In this document: piece after piece, positions 1 through 5,876 of the stretch
How positions within the stretch are numbered: position 1 is the first letter of the stretch
Layout: each line of letters starts with the position of its first letter
Origin: Propionibacteriaceae bacterium
GTDB taxonomy: Bacteria > Actinomycetota > Actinomycetes > Propionibacteriales > Propionibacteriaceae
Assembly: GCA_905372155.1 (NCBI GenBank)
Contig: CAJPNZ010000115.1
Coordinates: 1-9,353, forward strand
Reading direction: 5' to 3'
DNA length: 9,353 bases
The notes under the pieces: model-generated
Databases searched by the model: none
What the model saw: the letters and a program-made list of their open reading frames with translations, nothing else
Told to the model about the DNA's origin: nothing
Translations under genes and position numbers: made by a program

Positions 1-621
1 GGGGTGGGCGGGGTCGACGCGCCCGTAGCGCTCGTCGAAACGCCTGGCGATCACCCGGGTCTGTTCGACATGCGGCAGTTGGTCCTTGCCGACGGGAACC
101 AGATTGGCCTTGCAGAACAGGATGTCGGCGGCCTGGTGCACCGGAAAGGTCAGCATCAGCCCGGACATGGGACGGTTGGACGCTGCCAGTTCGTCCTTGA
201 CGGTCGGGTTGCGACGCAGCTCGGCGTCGGTGACCAAAGCGAGGAAGGGCAGCATCAGCTGGTTCAGGGCGGTCACCGCTGAGTGGGTGAAGATGACCGT
301 CCGCTCGGGATCGATCCCGGCGGCCAGGTAGTCGGCCACCATGTTGTAGACGTTGTCCTTCAGCTCACCGACGCCGTCACGGTCGTAGATCACCTGATAA
401 TCGGCCACGATCAGGAAGGTTTCGATCCCGGCGTTCTGCAACCGCACCCGGTTCTGGAGCGACCCGAAGTAGTGCCCGATGTGCAGCCGGCCGGTGGGAC
501 GGTCCCCCGTCAGCAGCCTGAACCTGGTCGGACCCGAGGCGATCTCCGCCTCGATCTCGCGGCTGCGCTTCTCTGAACGTTGTAGGGATTTCTCTGCTTC
601 TGTGGTGGAATCGGATTCCAT
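1..621 (-). CDS. trpS: tryptophanyl-tRNA synthetase, N-terminal part (cut by window edge)
   Basis: The minus strand is open from the ATG at 619-621 to base 1, giving the first 207 residues; the C-terminus with the KMSKS-type loop lies outside the window. The product charges tRNA-Trp with tryptophan in the cytoplasm. The class I signature is visible as TGDRPTGRLHIGHYFGSL at about residues 38-55 (HIGH at 47-50). It is followed by a Rossmann-fold domain with FLIVADYQVIYD and the conserved NRPMSGLMLTFPVHQAADIL block (about 149-168). The TGDRPTG form resembles, from recall, the streptococcal/Deinococcus TrpRS II clade rather than the more usual SGxQPTG form. About 34 mostly charged residues precede the catalytic domain, a longer N-terminus than usual. 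A TAAAAT hexamer 7 nt before this ATG supports the start. Identity is near certain; the subclade is an inference. Confidence 0.95.
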   Translation of the reverse strand, partial: MESDSTTEAEKSLQRSEKRSREIEAEIASGPTRFRLLTGDRPTGRLHIGHYFGSLQNRVRLQNAGIETFLIVADYQVIYDRDGVGELKDNVYNMVADYLAAGIDPERTVIFTHSAVTALNQLMLPFLALVTDAELRRNPTVKDELAASNRPMSGLMLTFPVHQAADILFCKANLVPVGKDQLPHVEQTRVIARRFDERYGRVDPAHP

Positions 622-628
622 GCGCGCG

Positions 629-658
629 ATTTTATCGCCCGGAGAGCAGGATGGTCAC
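629..658 (-). promoter_or_regulatory. likely leaderless promoter of trpS
   Basis: On the minus strand GTGACC (658-653) is separated by 18 nt from TAAAAT (634-629), and exactly 7 nt (CGCGCGC) lie between that hexamer and the ATG at 621. A transcript from this promoter would begin at or within a base of the start codon. No Shine-Dalgarno sequence is visible in front of the ATG, which fits leaderless translation, common in actinobacteria. The -35 box overlaps the stop codon of the upstream PHP gene, so trpS can be transcribed independently of it. Confidence 0.65.
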
Positions 659-1506
659 GCTGAGCCACCTCGCACCCGGATCCGGGAGAGCATCTCGAGA
701 TAGGCCGATTTTCGAGTGGTGTAACAGCCCAGCTGCCGTTCGGGCCGCACGGTCCCGTGATAATCGCTGGATCCGGTACGGAGCAGCCCCAAACGCGCGC
801 CCATCTCGAACAACAAAAGCCGCGTCTCACGATCGTGATCCTTGTGATCGGTTTCGATCCCATCGAGTTCATGTTCCCTGACGAGTTGCTCGATGAACGG
901 TGCGCTGAGGGCTTCGCGGGTCATGGGGGCCCACGGATGAGCCAGTACGGCCACCCCCCTGGCCATGTGAACCAAGTCGATCGCCCGCCCCACATCAATG
1001 GAGTAGCGGGGGACGTATGCCGGCTGCCCGGGAGCCAGGAAGGAATCGAAGGCCTCCTGCCGGTTCGCCACCATGCCCTTGGCCACCAGCGCGTCCGCGA
1101 CGTGAGGACGTCCTACCGAGGGCGCGCCTTTCGCCGTGGCCATGACCTCATCGATGCTCACGGGATACCCGAGTTCCGTCAACCTTCGGCACATCTCAGG
1201 AAGCCGCTGGGTCCTGCCGACCCTGACCCGGGCGAGCTCCTCGTTCAACAGGCGGTTCCACACATCGCAGCCGTAGCCGAGAAGATGCACCGCGCGACCA
1301 TCGTGCTGGCAGGAGATCTCGATACCCGGCAGCACCTTGACCCCGATCCGTTTCCCCGCCTCCGCGGCCTCGGCGACCCCGTCAAAGGTGTCGTGGTCCG
1401 TCAGCGCGATCACGTCCAGACCGGCCTGGAGCGCCTTCATCACGAGCATCGTGGGAGTGTCCGTACCATCACTGACTCGTGAATGTGTGTGCAGGTCGAT
1501 CCTCAT
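655..1506 (-). CDS. PHP-domain metallohydrolase (TrpH / RNase AM-like)
   Basis: This 283-residue protein belongs to the PHP (polymerase and histidinol phosphatase) superfamily, whose members are trinuclear-metal phosphoesterases. Family ligands are visible in order: DLHTHS (H6, H8), D13, the TDHDT block (D37, H38, D39), GIEIS (E63), H74 in AVHLLGYG, H135, H190 in VLAHPW, and a terminal SSDYHG (D248, H250). The layout and length match the E. coli YciV/TrpH group, known as RNase AM: it acts on 3',5'-nucleotide bisphosphates and as a 5'-3' exoribonuclease that trims rRNA 5' ends. I infer a similar cytoplasmic role, but substrate choice cannot be read from the sequence. It precedes trpS by 33 nt on the same strand and is divergent from the DUF2505 gene. 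A second ATG lies 8 nt upstream but is out of frame. The superfamily is secure; the exact activity is not. Confidence 0.9.
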   Translation of the reverse strand: MRIDLHTHSRVSDGTDTPTMLVMKALQAGLDVIALTDHDTFDGVAEAAEAGKRIGVKVLPGIEISCQHDGRAVHLLGYGCDVWNRLLNEELARVRVGRTQRLPEMCRRLTELGYPVSIDEVMATAKGAPSVGRPHVADALVAKGMVANRQEAFDSFLAPGQPAYVPRYSIDVGRAIDLVHMARGVAVLAHPWAPMTREALSAPFIEQLVREHELDGIETDHKDHDRETRLLLFEMGARLGLLRTGSSDYHGTVRPERQLGCYTTRKSAYLEMLSRIRVRGGSA

Positions 1507-1512
1507 GCCCTC

Positions 1513-1518
1513 ATGCTA
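1513..1518 (-). promoter_or_regulatory. candidate -10 box of the PHP gene (leaderless-type spacing)
   Basis: TAGCAT on the minus strand (1518-1513) is followed by 6 nt (GAGGGC) and the ATG at 1506. This is leaderless-type geometry, although the AGGG inside those 6 nt could also act as a weak, very close Shine-Dalgarno element. No convincing -35 hexamer is seen at the expected distance, so this is a tentative call. Confidence 0.4.
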
Positions 1519-1542
1519 TCGGTCCATCCCCGGAACCCCTTG

Positions 1543-1570
1543 GTTACAGGCTCGAAATCACCGCTACATT
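1543..1570 (+). promoter_or_regulatory. likely leaderless promoter of the DUF2505 gene
   Basis: TACATT (1565-1570) lies exactly 7 nt (GGTCCCC) before the ATG at 1578. A loose -35 element, GTTACA (1543-1548), sits 16 nt upstream of it. No purine-rich Shine-Dalgarno sequence exists between the hexamer and the ATG, so a transcript starting at the A of the ATG is the simplest reading. The promoter shares a 71-bp divergent gap with the start region of the PHP gene. Confidence 0.6.
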
Positions 1571-1577
1571 GGTCCCC

Positions 1578-2054
1578 ATGCAGCTCAACTACAAGCATGA
1601 ATTCAACGGCAGCCCGGACCAGGTGGCGGCGCTGTTCCGCAACGAGGCGTTCATCGATGATGTCGCCGAGCACGCCAACGCGATCGAGCACACGGTCACC
1701 ATCGCGGATGACGCCACCCACCTGGATCTGACCCTTCCTGCCCCCGAGTCAATCTCGAAGTTCTTCGGCAAGGGCATTCGCATCAAGCAGTCGTTCGCCT
1801 GGGGCGACCCCGACGACGCGGGTGTGCGAAAGGGGAATTTCACGGTTGACATCGCGGGGGCACCTGTCACCGTTGAGGCCGATGCCACCCTCTCCCCCAC
1901 CGGCCCCAGCTCCTCGGAGGCCGTTTATGTGGGTGAACTGACCGTGAAGATCCCCTTGGTCGGCAAGAAGGTCGAGGCCCAGGTCGAACCCATGATCGCC
2001 CGCGCCTTTGCGGGCATCGAGCGCCGCGCCCAGGACTGGCTGAGCCGCGGCTGA
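1578..2054 (+). CDS. DUF2505 family protein (START/SRPBCC-like fold)
   Basis: The protein has 158 residues and fits the actinobacterial DUF2505 family. It opens with MQLNYKHEFNGSPDQVAALF, the typical 'small domain with a Phe/Ala-rich helix' start of SRPBCC/START-like folds. It continues with alternating strands (TVTIADDATHLDLTLP; IRIKQSFAW; GNFTVDIAGAPVTVEADATL) and ends in a long helix (VEAQVEPMIARAFAGIERRAQDWL, residues 132-155), as expected for a helix-grip hydrophobic-ligand cavity. No biochemical function is established for this family and I do not assign one. I chose the ATG at 1578 over in-frame starts further upstream. The family-like N-terminus begins there, and a -10 box ends 7 nt before it; the longer form would overlap the PHP gene start. 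No signal peptide or membrane segment is visible. Confidence 0.85.
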   Translation: MQLNYKHEFNGSPDQVAALFRNEAFIDDVAEHANAIEHTVTIADDATHLDLTLPAPESISKFFGKGIRIKQSFAWGDPDDAGVRKGNFTVDIAGAPVTVEADATLSPTGPSSSEAVYVGELTVKIPLVGKKVEAQVEPMIARAFAGIERRAQDWLSRG

Positions 2055-2064
2055 CGAAGGGGTA

Positions 2065-2538
2065 TCAACGAAGCCCCCGGCGGTACTCCTCCACGTCATT
2101 CCACAGCAGATCGGATTCGCGCAACAGCTCCTGGACCTCGTCGAAACCCCAAACAGTGTCGATGTCCAGGCCGCGCACAGCCACTGCGGCGGCAGAGGCA
2201 TCCACGCCGGGGGCTTCGTTGAACCAGCAGGTCATGGCCTCCGGGGCGACCCGGGTGAGGATGCAAGCGCCGTTCTCGAGATCGTCACCGCTGATGATCA
2301 ACGAATCATCGACCTCGGCCACCAAAACCAGTCTCTCCCCGAATCTTGTCAGGGCGGCTACGGATGCGATCACGAGGGCTGCATATTCTGCATCTTCCTC
2401 CTGCCCAACCCTGTAGCCCAGGGCAGCCAGCAGCTCCGGTGTCACGTGGTGCGCCGCCCGGTCGCTCAGCTGCACCGAACCATCAATCGCCGCCAATTCG
2501 TCGCGGGCGATGGGTATGAACACCAATTCCCTGCTCAC
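2065..2538 (-). CDS. DUF6912-like conserved actinobacterial protein
   Basis: This is a 157-residue cytoplasmic-looking protein beginning with a GTG codon. The segment AAHHVTPELLAALGYRVGQEEDAEYAALVIAS (residues 28-59) resembles the 'A-(Y/H)-AVTP-x-L ... D-x-EELEYAAL' signature of the actinobacterial DUF6912 family as I recall it. A strand-like RLVLVAEVDDSLI (69-81) follows, as expected for that family. The rest is acidic, ending in a helix-rich tail (DEVQELLRESDLLWNDVEEYRRGLR). The function is unknown. It is convergent with the DUF2505 gene, with 10 bp between the stops and no terminator hairpin. It is divergent from the DUF6459-type gene across the repeat-bearing intergenic region. Start evidence: TAAGGT 6 nt upstream of the GTG; the AAGG inside it could alternatively serve as a Shine-Dalgarno sequence. 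The gene itself is convincing; the family name is moderately sure. Confidence 0.75.
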   Translation of the reverse strand: MSRELVFIPIARDELAAIDGSVQLSDRAAHHVTPELLAALGYRVGQEEDAEYAALVIASVAALTRFGERLVLVAEVDDSLIISGDDLENGACILTRVAPEAMTCWFNEAPGVDASAAAVAVRGLDIDTVWGFDEVQELLRESDLLWNDVEEYRRGLR

Positions 2539-2544
2539 GCAACT

Positions 2545-2550
2545 ACCTTA
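2545..2550 (-). promoter_or_regulatory. candidate -10 box of the DUF6912-like gene (leaderless-type spacing)
   Basis: TAAGGT on the minus strand (2550-2545) is followed by AGTTGC (6 nt) and the GTG start at 2538. This fits a leaderless transcript. AAGG in the same place could instead act as a ribosome-binding site 8 nt from the GTG, so the reading is ambiguous. No good -35 match is seen at 16-18 nt. Confidence 0.4.
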
Positions 2551-2587
2551 GATCTGATCCGATGGCTTACGGTTGGGCAACGCCCAC

Positions 2588-2671
2588 AGATGTTGCCAAT
2601 GTCCCGGAAGGTGTTGTCAGGGTTCCTGAATATGTTGTCAATGTCCTCGAAGGTGTTGTGAATGCCTGCTC
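2588..2671 (+). repeat. four-copy 21-bp tandem repeat in divergent intergenic region
   Basis: Four contiguous units start at 2588, 2609, 2630 and 2651, each exactly 21 bp, with consensus AGGTGTTGTCAATGTCCTSGA. Unit 1 differs at GATGTTGCC, unit 2 at AGGGTTCC, and unit 3 starts ATATG. Unit 4 is intact through GTGTTGTG AATG and then decays. TGTTG is invariant in all four. A 21-bp period equals two helical turns, so any protein bound to each unit would sit on the same DNA face. The array fills about half of the 175-bp gap between the divergent DUF6912-like and DUF6459-type genes. It is open as a 7-residue peptide repeat on the plus strand, but nothing suggests that it is translated. Confidence 0.9.
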
Positions 2672-2692
2672 AGGTCCTTACCGACACAACAC
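2653..2692. repeat. 8-bp inverted repeat linking repeat unit 4 to the DUF6459 promoter
   Basis: GTGTTGTG (2653-2660, inside repeat unit 4) has a perfect inverted copy CACAACAC at 2685-2692, separated by 24 bp. The second arm lies just upstream of the candidate -10 box of the DUF6459-type gene. A dimeric regulator could recognise both arms, but this is inference. Confidence 0.5.
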
Positions 2693-2707
2693 GAGGAGGC
2701 ATAGCTT
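2678..2707 (+). promoter_or_regulatory. candidate promoter of the DUF6459-type gene
   Basis: TTACCG (2678-2683) and TAGCTT (2702-2707) are 18 nt apart. TAGCTT is followed by 6 nt (GTCGGG) and the ATG at 2714, a leaderless-type arrangement. A strong GAGGAGG (2693-2699) also precedes the gene, but it is 14 nt from the ATG, too far for normal use. An in-frame TAG at 2702-2704 excludes a longer product. Confidence 0.45.
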
Positions 2708-2713
2708 GTCGGG

Positions 2714-3022
2714 ATGAACCAAGTACCTGCCCCTGCCCTCGCCCAAGCAGTGCTGGACGCCATTCAGGGAACGCGGGCCCTGCATCAGATTCGCCCGCAT
2801 CTATCCCCTCGCGCCTTCCAACAGCTCGTGTCCTACTCGGATGCAGTGAGCTTCCGGGTAGGCCGGGTAGGACCGCTCCGCGTCCAGCGACCTGCTCCAA
2901 ACAGCCTGGAAGCGAGCAGCACCGTCAGAGTCCAAGACAGGTGGCTTGCCTGCACCATTCGCTTGGATCGACAAACTGACTGGCTGTGTTCCGACCTCCG
3001 GGTGGTGGGCTTCCCCGCGTGA
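2714..3022 (+). CDS. short Rv3235 / DUF6459-type protein
   Basis: The product has 102 residues: an N-terminal helix pair (ALAQAVLDAIQGTRALHQIRPHLSPRAFQQLVSY, about 8-41), then strands. These include VRVQDRWLACTIRLDRQTDWLCSDLRVVGF near the C-terminus. The pattern 'ALAQ-x-L-x-x-(L/I)-x-G-x-R ... (L/I)-x-x-x-L-(S/T)-P-x-x-(F/Y) ... R-V-x-R-P ... R-(W/A) ... A-x-R-L-x-x-x-x-x-x-W-x-C-x-x-L' matches the DUF6459 (Rv3235) family as I recall it. Members are encoded close to secA in many actinobacteria, and here the stop is only 5 bp from the secA stop, in convergent orientation. Many relatives carry a long proline/alanine-rich N-terminus; this one has only the core domain, and an in-frame stop immediately upstream shows that none is encoded. 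Function is unknown. Confidence 0.78.
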   Translation: MNQVPAPALAQAVLDAIQGTRALHQIRPHLSPRAFQQLVSYSDAVSFRVGRVGPLRVQRPAPNSLEASSTVRVQDRWLACTIRLDRQTDWLCSDLRVVGFPA

Positions 3023-3027
3023 CGCGG

Positions 3028-5796
3028 TCAGCTCTTGCGTTTGGCCTTCTTGCGTCGCGCGGCACGATTCCCACCGCCGCCGCCCGTCGATGCCTTTTGT
3101 ACGGGTTTCTTTGCCCCGTCACGGCTCGTGGTGGCGTCTCCTGACTCGTCGGGGGCCGAGTAGGTGAGATTTTCCTCGCGTTTTCCGCCCAGGCCTTTCG
3201 CCAAAGGAGCCGCTGCACGCTTGGGTTTCGCACCCTCGTCCTCGGAGAGGGCATCTACTTTTGCCAGCACGTCTTCCGGGTTCCCCTCAGCGTCCGTGAC
3301 CACACCAACACTGACCGGCTCCGGCTGCTCGACCTGCAGGTTGAACAACATCCCGATGATCTGCTCGAACGAGGCCTCCCGCATCGCGATGAACATGTCG
3401 CCGCCCTCCCGCTGGTACTCGACCAGCGGGTCACGCTGTGCCATCGCGCGAAGCCCGATGCCCTCGCGCAGGTAATCCATCTCGTAGAGATGTTCCCGCC
3501 AGTTGCGGTCCACCACGGAGAGAAGCACCTGACGTTCCAGTTCCCGCATGATCTCGGTGCCGAGGGCCTCCTCCCGGTCGTCGTAGGCCTTGCACACGTC
3601 GTCGCTGAACATCTCGACGAGTTTTTCCTGTGTGGGGATCTCCTCCTCGATCTCCTCCTGGTCGAGGCCGACGGGGTAGAGGGTGCGCAGCTCGTTGAAG
3701 AGCATCTCGAAGTCCCAGTCCTCCGGAATACCGGTGGTGTGTTGCCGAACAACGGCGCCGACCACTTCTGCCGCCCGGTCGCGCAGCTGCTCGGACAGAT
3801 CGGCCCCGTCCAAGACCCGACGTCGGTCGCGGTAGATGACGTGCCGCTGCCGGTTCATCACGTCGTCGTACTTCAGCACGTTCTTGCGCATCTCGAAGTT
3901 CTGGCTCTCGACCTGCTTCTGGGCCGACTCGATGGCGTTGCTGACCGACTTGGAGTCGATCGGCACGTCGTCCGGCACTTTGAGCATGATCAGTGCGCGC
4001 TCCAGCACCTCGGGGCGGAACAGGCGCATCAGGTCGTCGGAGAGGGAGAGGTAGAAGCGGGACTCGCCCGGGTCTCCCTGACGTCCGGAACGCCCGCGCA
4101 GCTGGTTGTCGATGCGGCGGGACTCGTGGCGTTCGGAACCGATCACGTAAAGCCCGCCGGCCTCCACCACCTCGTCGTGTTCGGCCTCCACCTGCTCCTC
4201 GAGGGCCTTCAGCGTGTCGGGCCACTGGGCCTCGTATTCCTCGGGGGTTTCCACGGGATCGAGACCCTGCTTGCGCAGCTGCAGGTCGGCCAGGAACTCG
4301 GGGTTGCCACCGAGCATGATGTCGGTACCGCGTCCCGCCATGTTGGTGGACACGGTCACGGCTCCCTTGCGGCCCGCCTGCGCGACCACGGCGGCCTCCC
4401 GCTCGTGTTGCTTCGCGTTGAGGACCTCGTGCGGGATGCCCTCCTTCTTCAGCATCCCGGACAGCAGCTCAGACTTCGCGACCGAGGCGGTGCCGATGAG
4501 CACGGGTTGCCCATCCTCGTGGCGGAGCACGACGTCCTCGATGATCGCCTTGTACTTGGCCTCCTCCGTGCGGTAGATCCGGTCGCGCTGATCGATGCGG
4601 ATCATCGGCATGTTCGTTGGAATGGGAATGACCCCGAGGCCGTAGATCTTCTGGAACTCGGACTCCTCGGTCTTCGCGGTACCCGTCATGCCGGCGAGTT
4701 TGTCGTACATGCGGAAGTAGTTCTGCAGGGTGACGGTGGCGAGGGTCTGGTATTCGTCCTTGATCTTCACCCCTTCCTTCGCCTCGAGGGCCTGGTGCAG
4801 GCCCTCGTTGTAGCGGCGCCCAGCCAGGGTGCGTCCGGTGTGTTCGTCGACGATGAGGATCTCGTCGCCCAGCACCACGTAGTCCTTGTCCCGTTTGAAC
4901 AGTTCCTTGGCCTTGATGGCGTTGTTCAGGTAGCTGATGAGCGGGGTGTTGGCGGATTCGTAGAGGTTGTCGATGCCGAGCCTGTCCTCCACCACCTCGA
5001 TGCCTGCGCCCGAGATGGCGATCGTCCGTTTCTTCTCGTCCACCTCGTAGTGCTGGTCGCGTTTCATGGAACGCACCATCCGCGCGAACACCGGGTACCA
5101 CTCGTGGGTGTCCTGGGCCGGGCCGGAGATGATCAGCGGGGTGCGGGCCTCGTCGATCAGGATCGAATCCACCTCATCGACGATGGCGAAGTGGTGGCCG
5201 CGCTGCACGAGGTCCTCGCTGCTGAGCGCCATGTTGTCGCGCAGGTAGTCGAAACCAAATTCGTTGTTGGTGCCGTAGGTGATGTCGGCCCGGTAGGCGA
5301 GGCGACGTTCGGCGGGCGACATCGAGGCCAGGATGACGCCGACCTCCAGGCCGAGGAAATGATGGATCCGCCCCATCTGCTCGGACTGGTACTTGGCCAG
5401 GTAGTCGTTGGTGGTGACGATGTGCACACCATCACCCGACAGTGCATTCAGGTAGGAAGGAAGAGTGCCGACGAGGGTTTTTCCCTCGCCGGTTTTCATC
5501 TCCGCGATGTTGCCCCAGTGGAGTGCCGCGCCGCCCATGATCTGAACGTCGAAATGACGTTTGTTGAGCACTCGAACTGAGGCCTCGCGCACGGTGGCGA
5601 AGGCCTCCGGCAGCAGCTGGTCCAAGTCCTCCCCGTCCTCAAGGCGTTCCTTGAAGGTATCGGTCTGCTCCCTCAACTCGGCGTCGGACATCTCCTGGAA
5701 GTCCTCCTCGATCAGGTTGACCTGATCGGCAACCTTCCGCAGCTTCCTAAGCTGAGAACCCGAGCCGAGGTTGCTCAGGAAATCCATGAATCCCAC
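3028..5796 (-). CDS. secA: protein translocase ATPase SecA
   Basis: This 922-residue protein is SecA, the ATPase motor that drives unfolded preproteins through SecYEG at the cytoplasmic membrane. NBD1 has Walker A MKTGEGKT (100-107) and Walker B with DEVDSILIDEARTP (207-220). The preprotein crosslinking region follows (about 221-370), then LAGMTGTAKTE at the NBD2 junction. Helicase motif NMAGRGTDIMLGG is at 485-497 and QLRGRSGRQGDPGESRFYLS at 565-584. The helical wing/scaffold and two-helix finger run from about 620 to 820. The C-terminus is an acidic linker followed by a Gly-run and a basic tail (NRAARRKKAKRKS). It lacks the cysteine-rich zinc domain; only one cysteine (C735) exists in the whole chain. 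GTG at 5796 is chosen because GAAGGAT lies 8 nt upstream; the in-frame ATG at 5787 would put it too far. The housekeeping (SecA1) role is inferred from context. Confidence 0.98.
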   Translation of the reverse strand: MGFMDFLSNLGSGSQLRKLRKVADQVNLIEEDFQEMSDAELREQTDTFKERLEDGEDLDQLLPEAFATVREASVRVLNKRHFDVQIMGGAALHWGNIAEMKTGEGKTLVGTLPSYLNALSGDGVHIVTTNDYLAKYQSEQMGRIHHFLGLEVGVILASMSPAERRLAYRADITYGTNNEFGFDYLRDNMALSSEDLVQRGHHFAIVDEVDSILIDEARTPLIISGPAQDTHEWYPVFARMVRSMKRDQHYEVDEKKRTIAISGAGIEVVEDRLGIDNLYESANTPLISYLNNAIKAKELFKRDKDYVVLGDEILIVDEHTGRTLAGRRYNEGLHQALEAKEGVKIKDEYQTLATVTLQNYFRMYDKLAGMTGTAKTEESEFQKIYGLGVIPIPTNMPMIRIDQRDRIYRTEEAKYKAIIEDVVLRHEDGQPVLIGTASVAKSELLSGMLKKEGIPHEVLNAKQHEREAAVVAQAGRKGAVTVSTNMAGRGTDIMLGGNPEFLADLQLRKQGLDPVETPEEYEAQWPDTLKALEEQVEAEHDEVVEAGGLYVIGSERHESRRIDNQLRGRSGRQGDPGESRFYLSLSDDLMRLFRPEVLERALIMLKVPDDVPIDSKSVSNAIESAQKQVESQNFEMRKNVLKYDDVMNRQRHVIYRDRRRVLDGADLSEQLRDRAAEVVGAVVRQHTTGIPEDWDFEMLFNELRTLYPVGLDQEEIEEEIPTQEKLVEMFSDDVCKAYDDREEALGTEIMRELERQVLLSVVDRNWREHLYEMDYLREGIGLRAMAQRDPLVEYQREGGDMFIAMREASFEQIIGMLFNLQVEQPEPVSVGVVTDAEGNPEDVLAKVDALSEDEGAKPKRAAAPLAKGLGGKREENLTYSAPDESGDATTSRDGAKKPVQKASTGGGGGNRAARRKKAKRKS

Positions 5797-5803
5797 GTCG
5801 ACG

Positions 5804-5810
5804 ATCCTTC
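5804..5810 (-). promoter_or_regulatory. secA ribosome-binding site (selects the GTG start)
   Basis: GAAGGAT on the minus strand ends 7 nt before the GTG at 5796 (AAGGA ends 8 nt before it). The alternative ATG at 5787 would have a 16-17 nt spacing, so the GTG is favoured. Confidence 0.7.
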
Positions 5811-5847
5811 AGAGTTTGACTTCGGTGGCTGTGGCACACCGCATGCC

Positions 5848-5876
5848 ATCCTAGCCAGCCCCGCGGCCCTACAAAA
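5848..5876 (-). promoter_or_regulatory. weak candidate promoter for secA
   Basis: TAGGAT on the minus strand (5853-5848) fits a TANNNT -10 box about 50 nt before the secA GTG. A T-rich segment (TTTTGT, 5876-5871) lies 17 nt upstream but matches the -35 consensus poorly. The T-rich segment also serves as the U-tract of the hpf terminator, so promoter and terminator would overlap. Tentative. Confidence 0.3.

Noticed and set aside
757..1482. 241-codon open frame on the plus strand opposite the PHP gene
   Set aside because: It is antisense to a gene with all the PHP metal-binding motifs, and shows no recognisable domain or ribosome-binding site.
1479..1577. Longer N-terminus for the DUF2505 protein
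   Set aside because: The extra residues (MNVCAGRSS...) would overlap the divergent PHP gene and do not fit the family. A -10 box lies exactly before the ATG at 1578.
2042..2053. Terminator hairpin at the end of the DUF2505 gene
   Set aside because: AGCCGCGGCT is a palindrome inside the last codons, but it has no room for a loop and no U-run follows.
2446..2661. 71-codon plus-strand frame translating the 21-bp repeats as a 7-residue peptide repeat
   Set aside because: Most of it is antisense to the DUF6912-like gene. The repeat part simply stays open because 21 is divisible by 3, and no start signal supports translation.
2588..2671. CRISPR array
   Set aside because: The units are directly abutting 21-bp repeats without spacers, and no cas genes are present.
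2662..2979. 105-codon open frame overlapping the DUF6459-type gene in another frame
   Set aside because: Its Ser/Pro/Arg-rich composition is typical of an out-of-frame reading. The frame starting at 2714 has family-like helices, strands and a better start context.
3490..5580. 696-codon open frame on the plus strand opposite secA
   Set aside because: It lies wholly inside secA on the opposite strand. Its composition (rich in His, Val, Leu, Gly, Asp) is the shadow expected from GC-rich third positions, and the minus-strand SecA is unambiguous.
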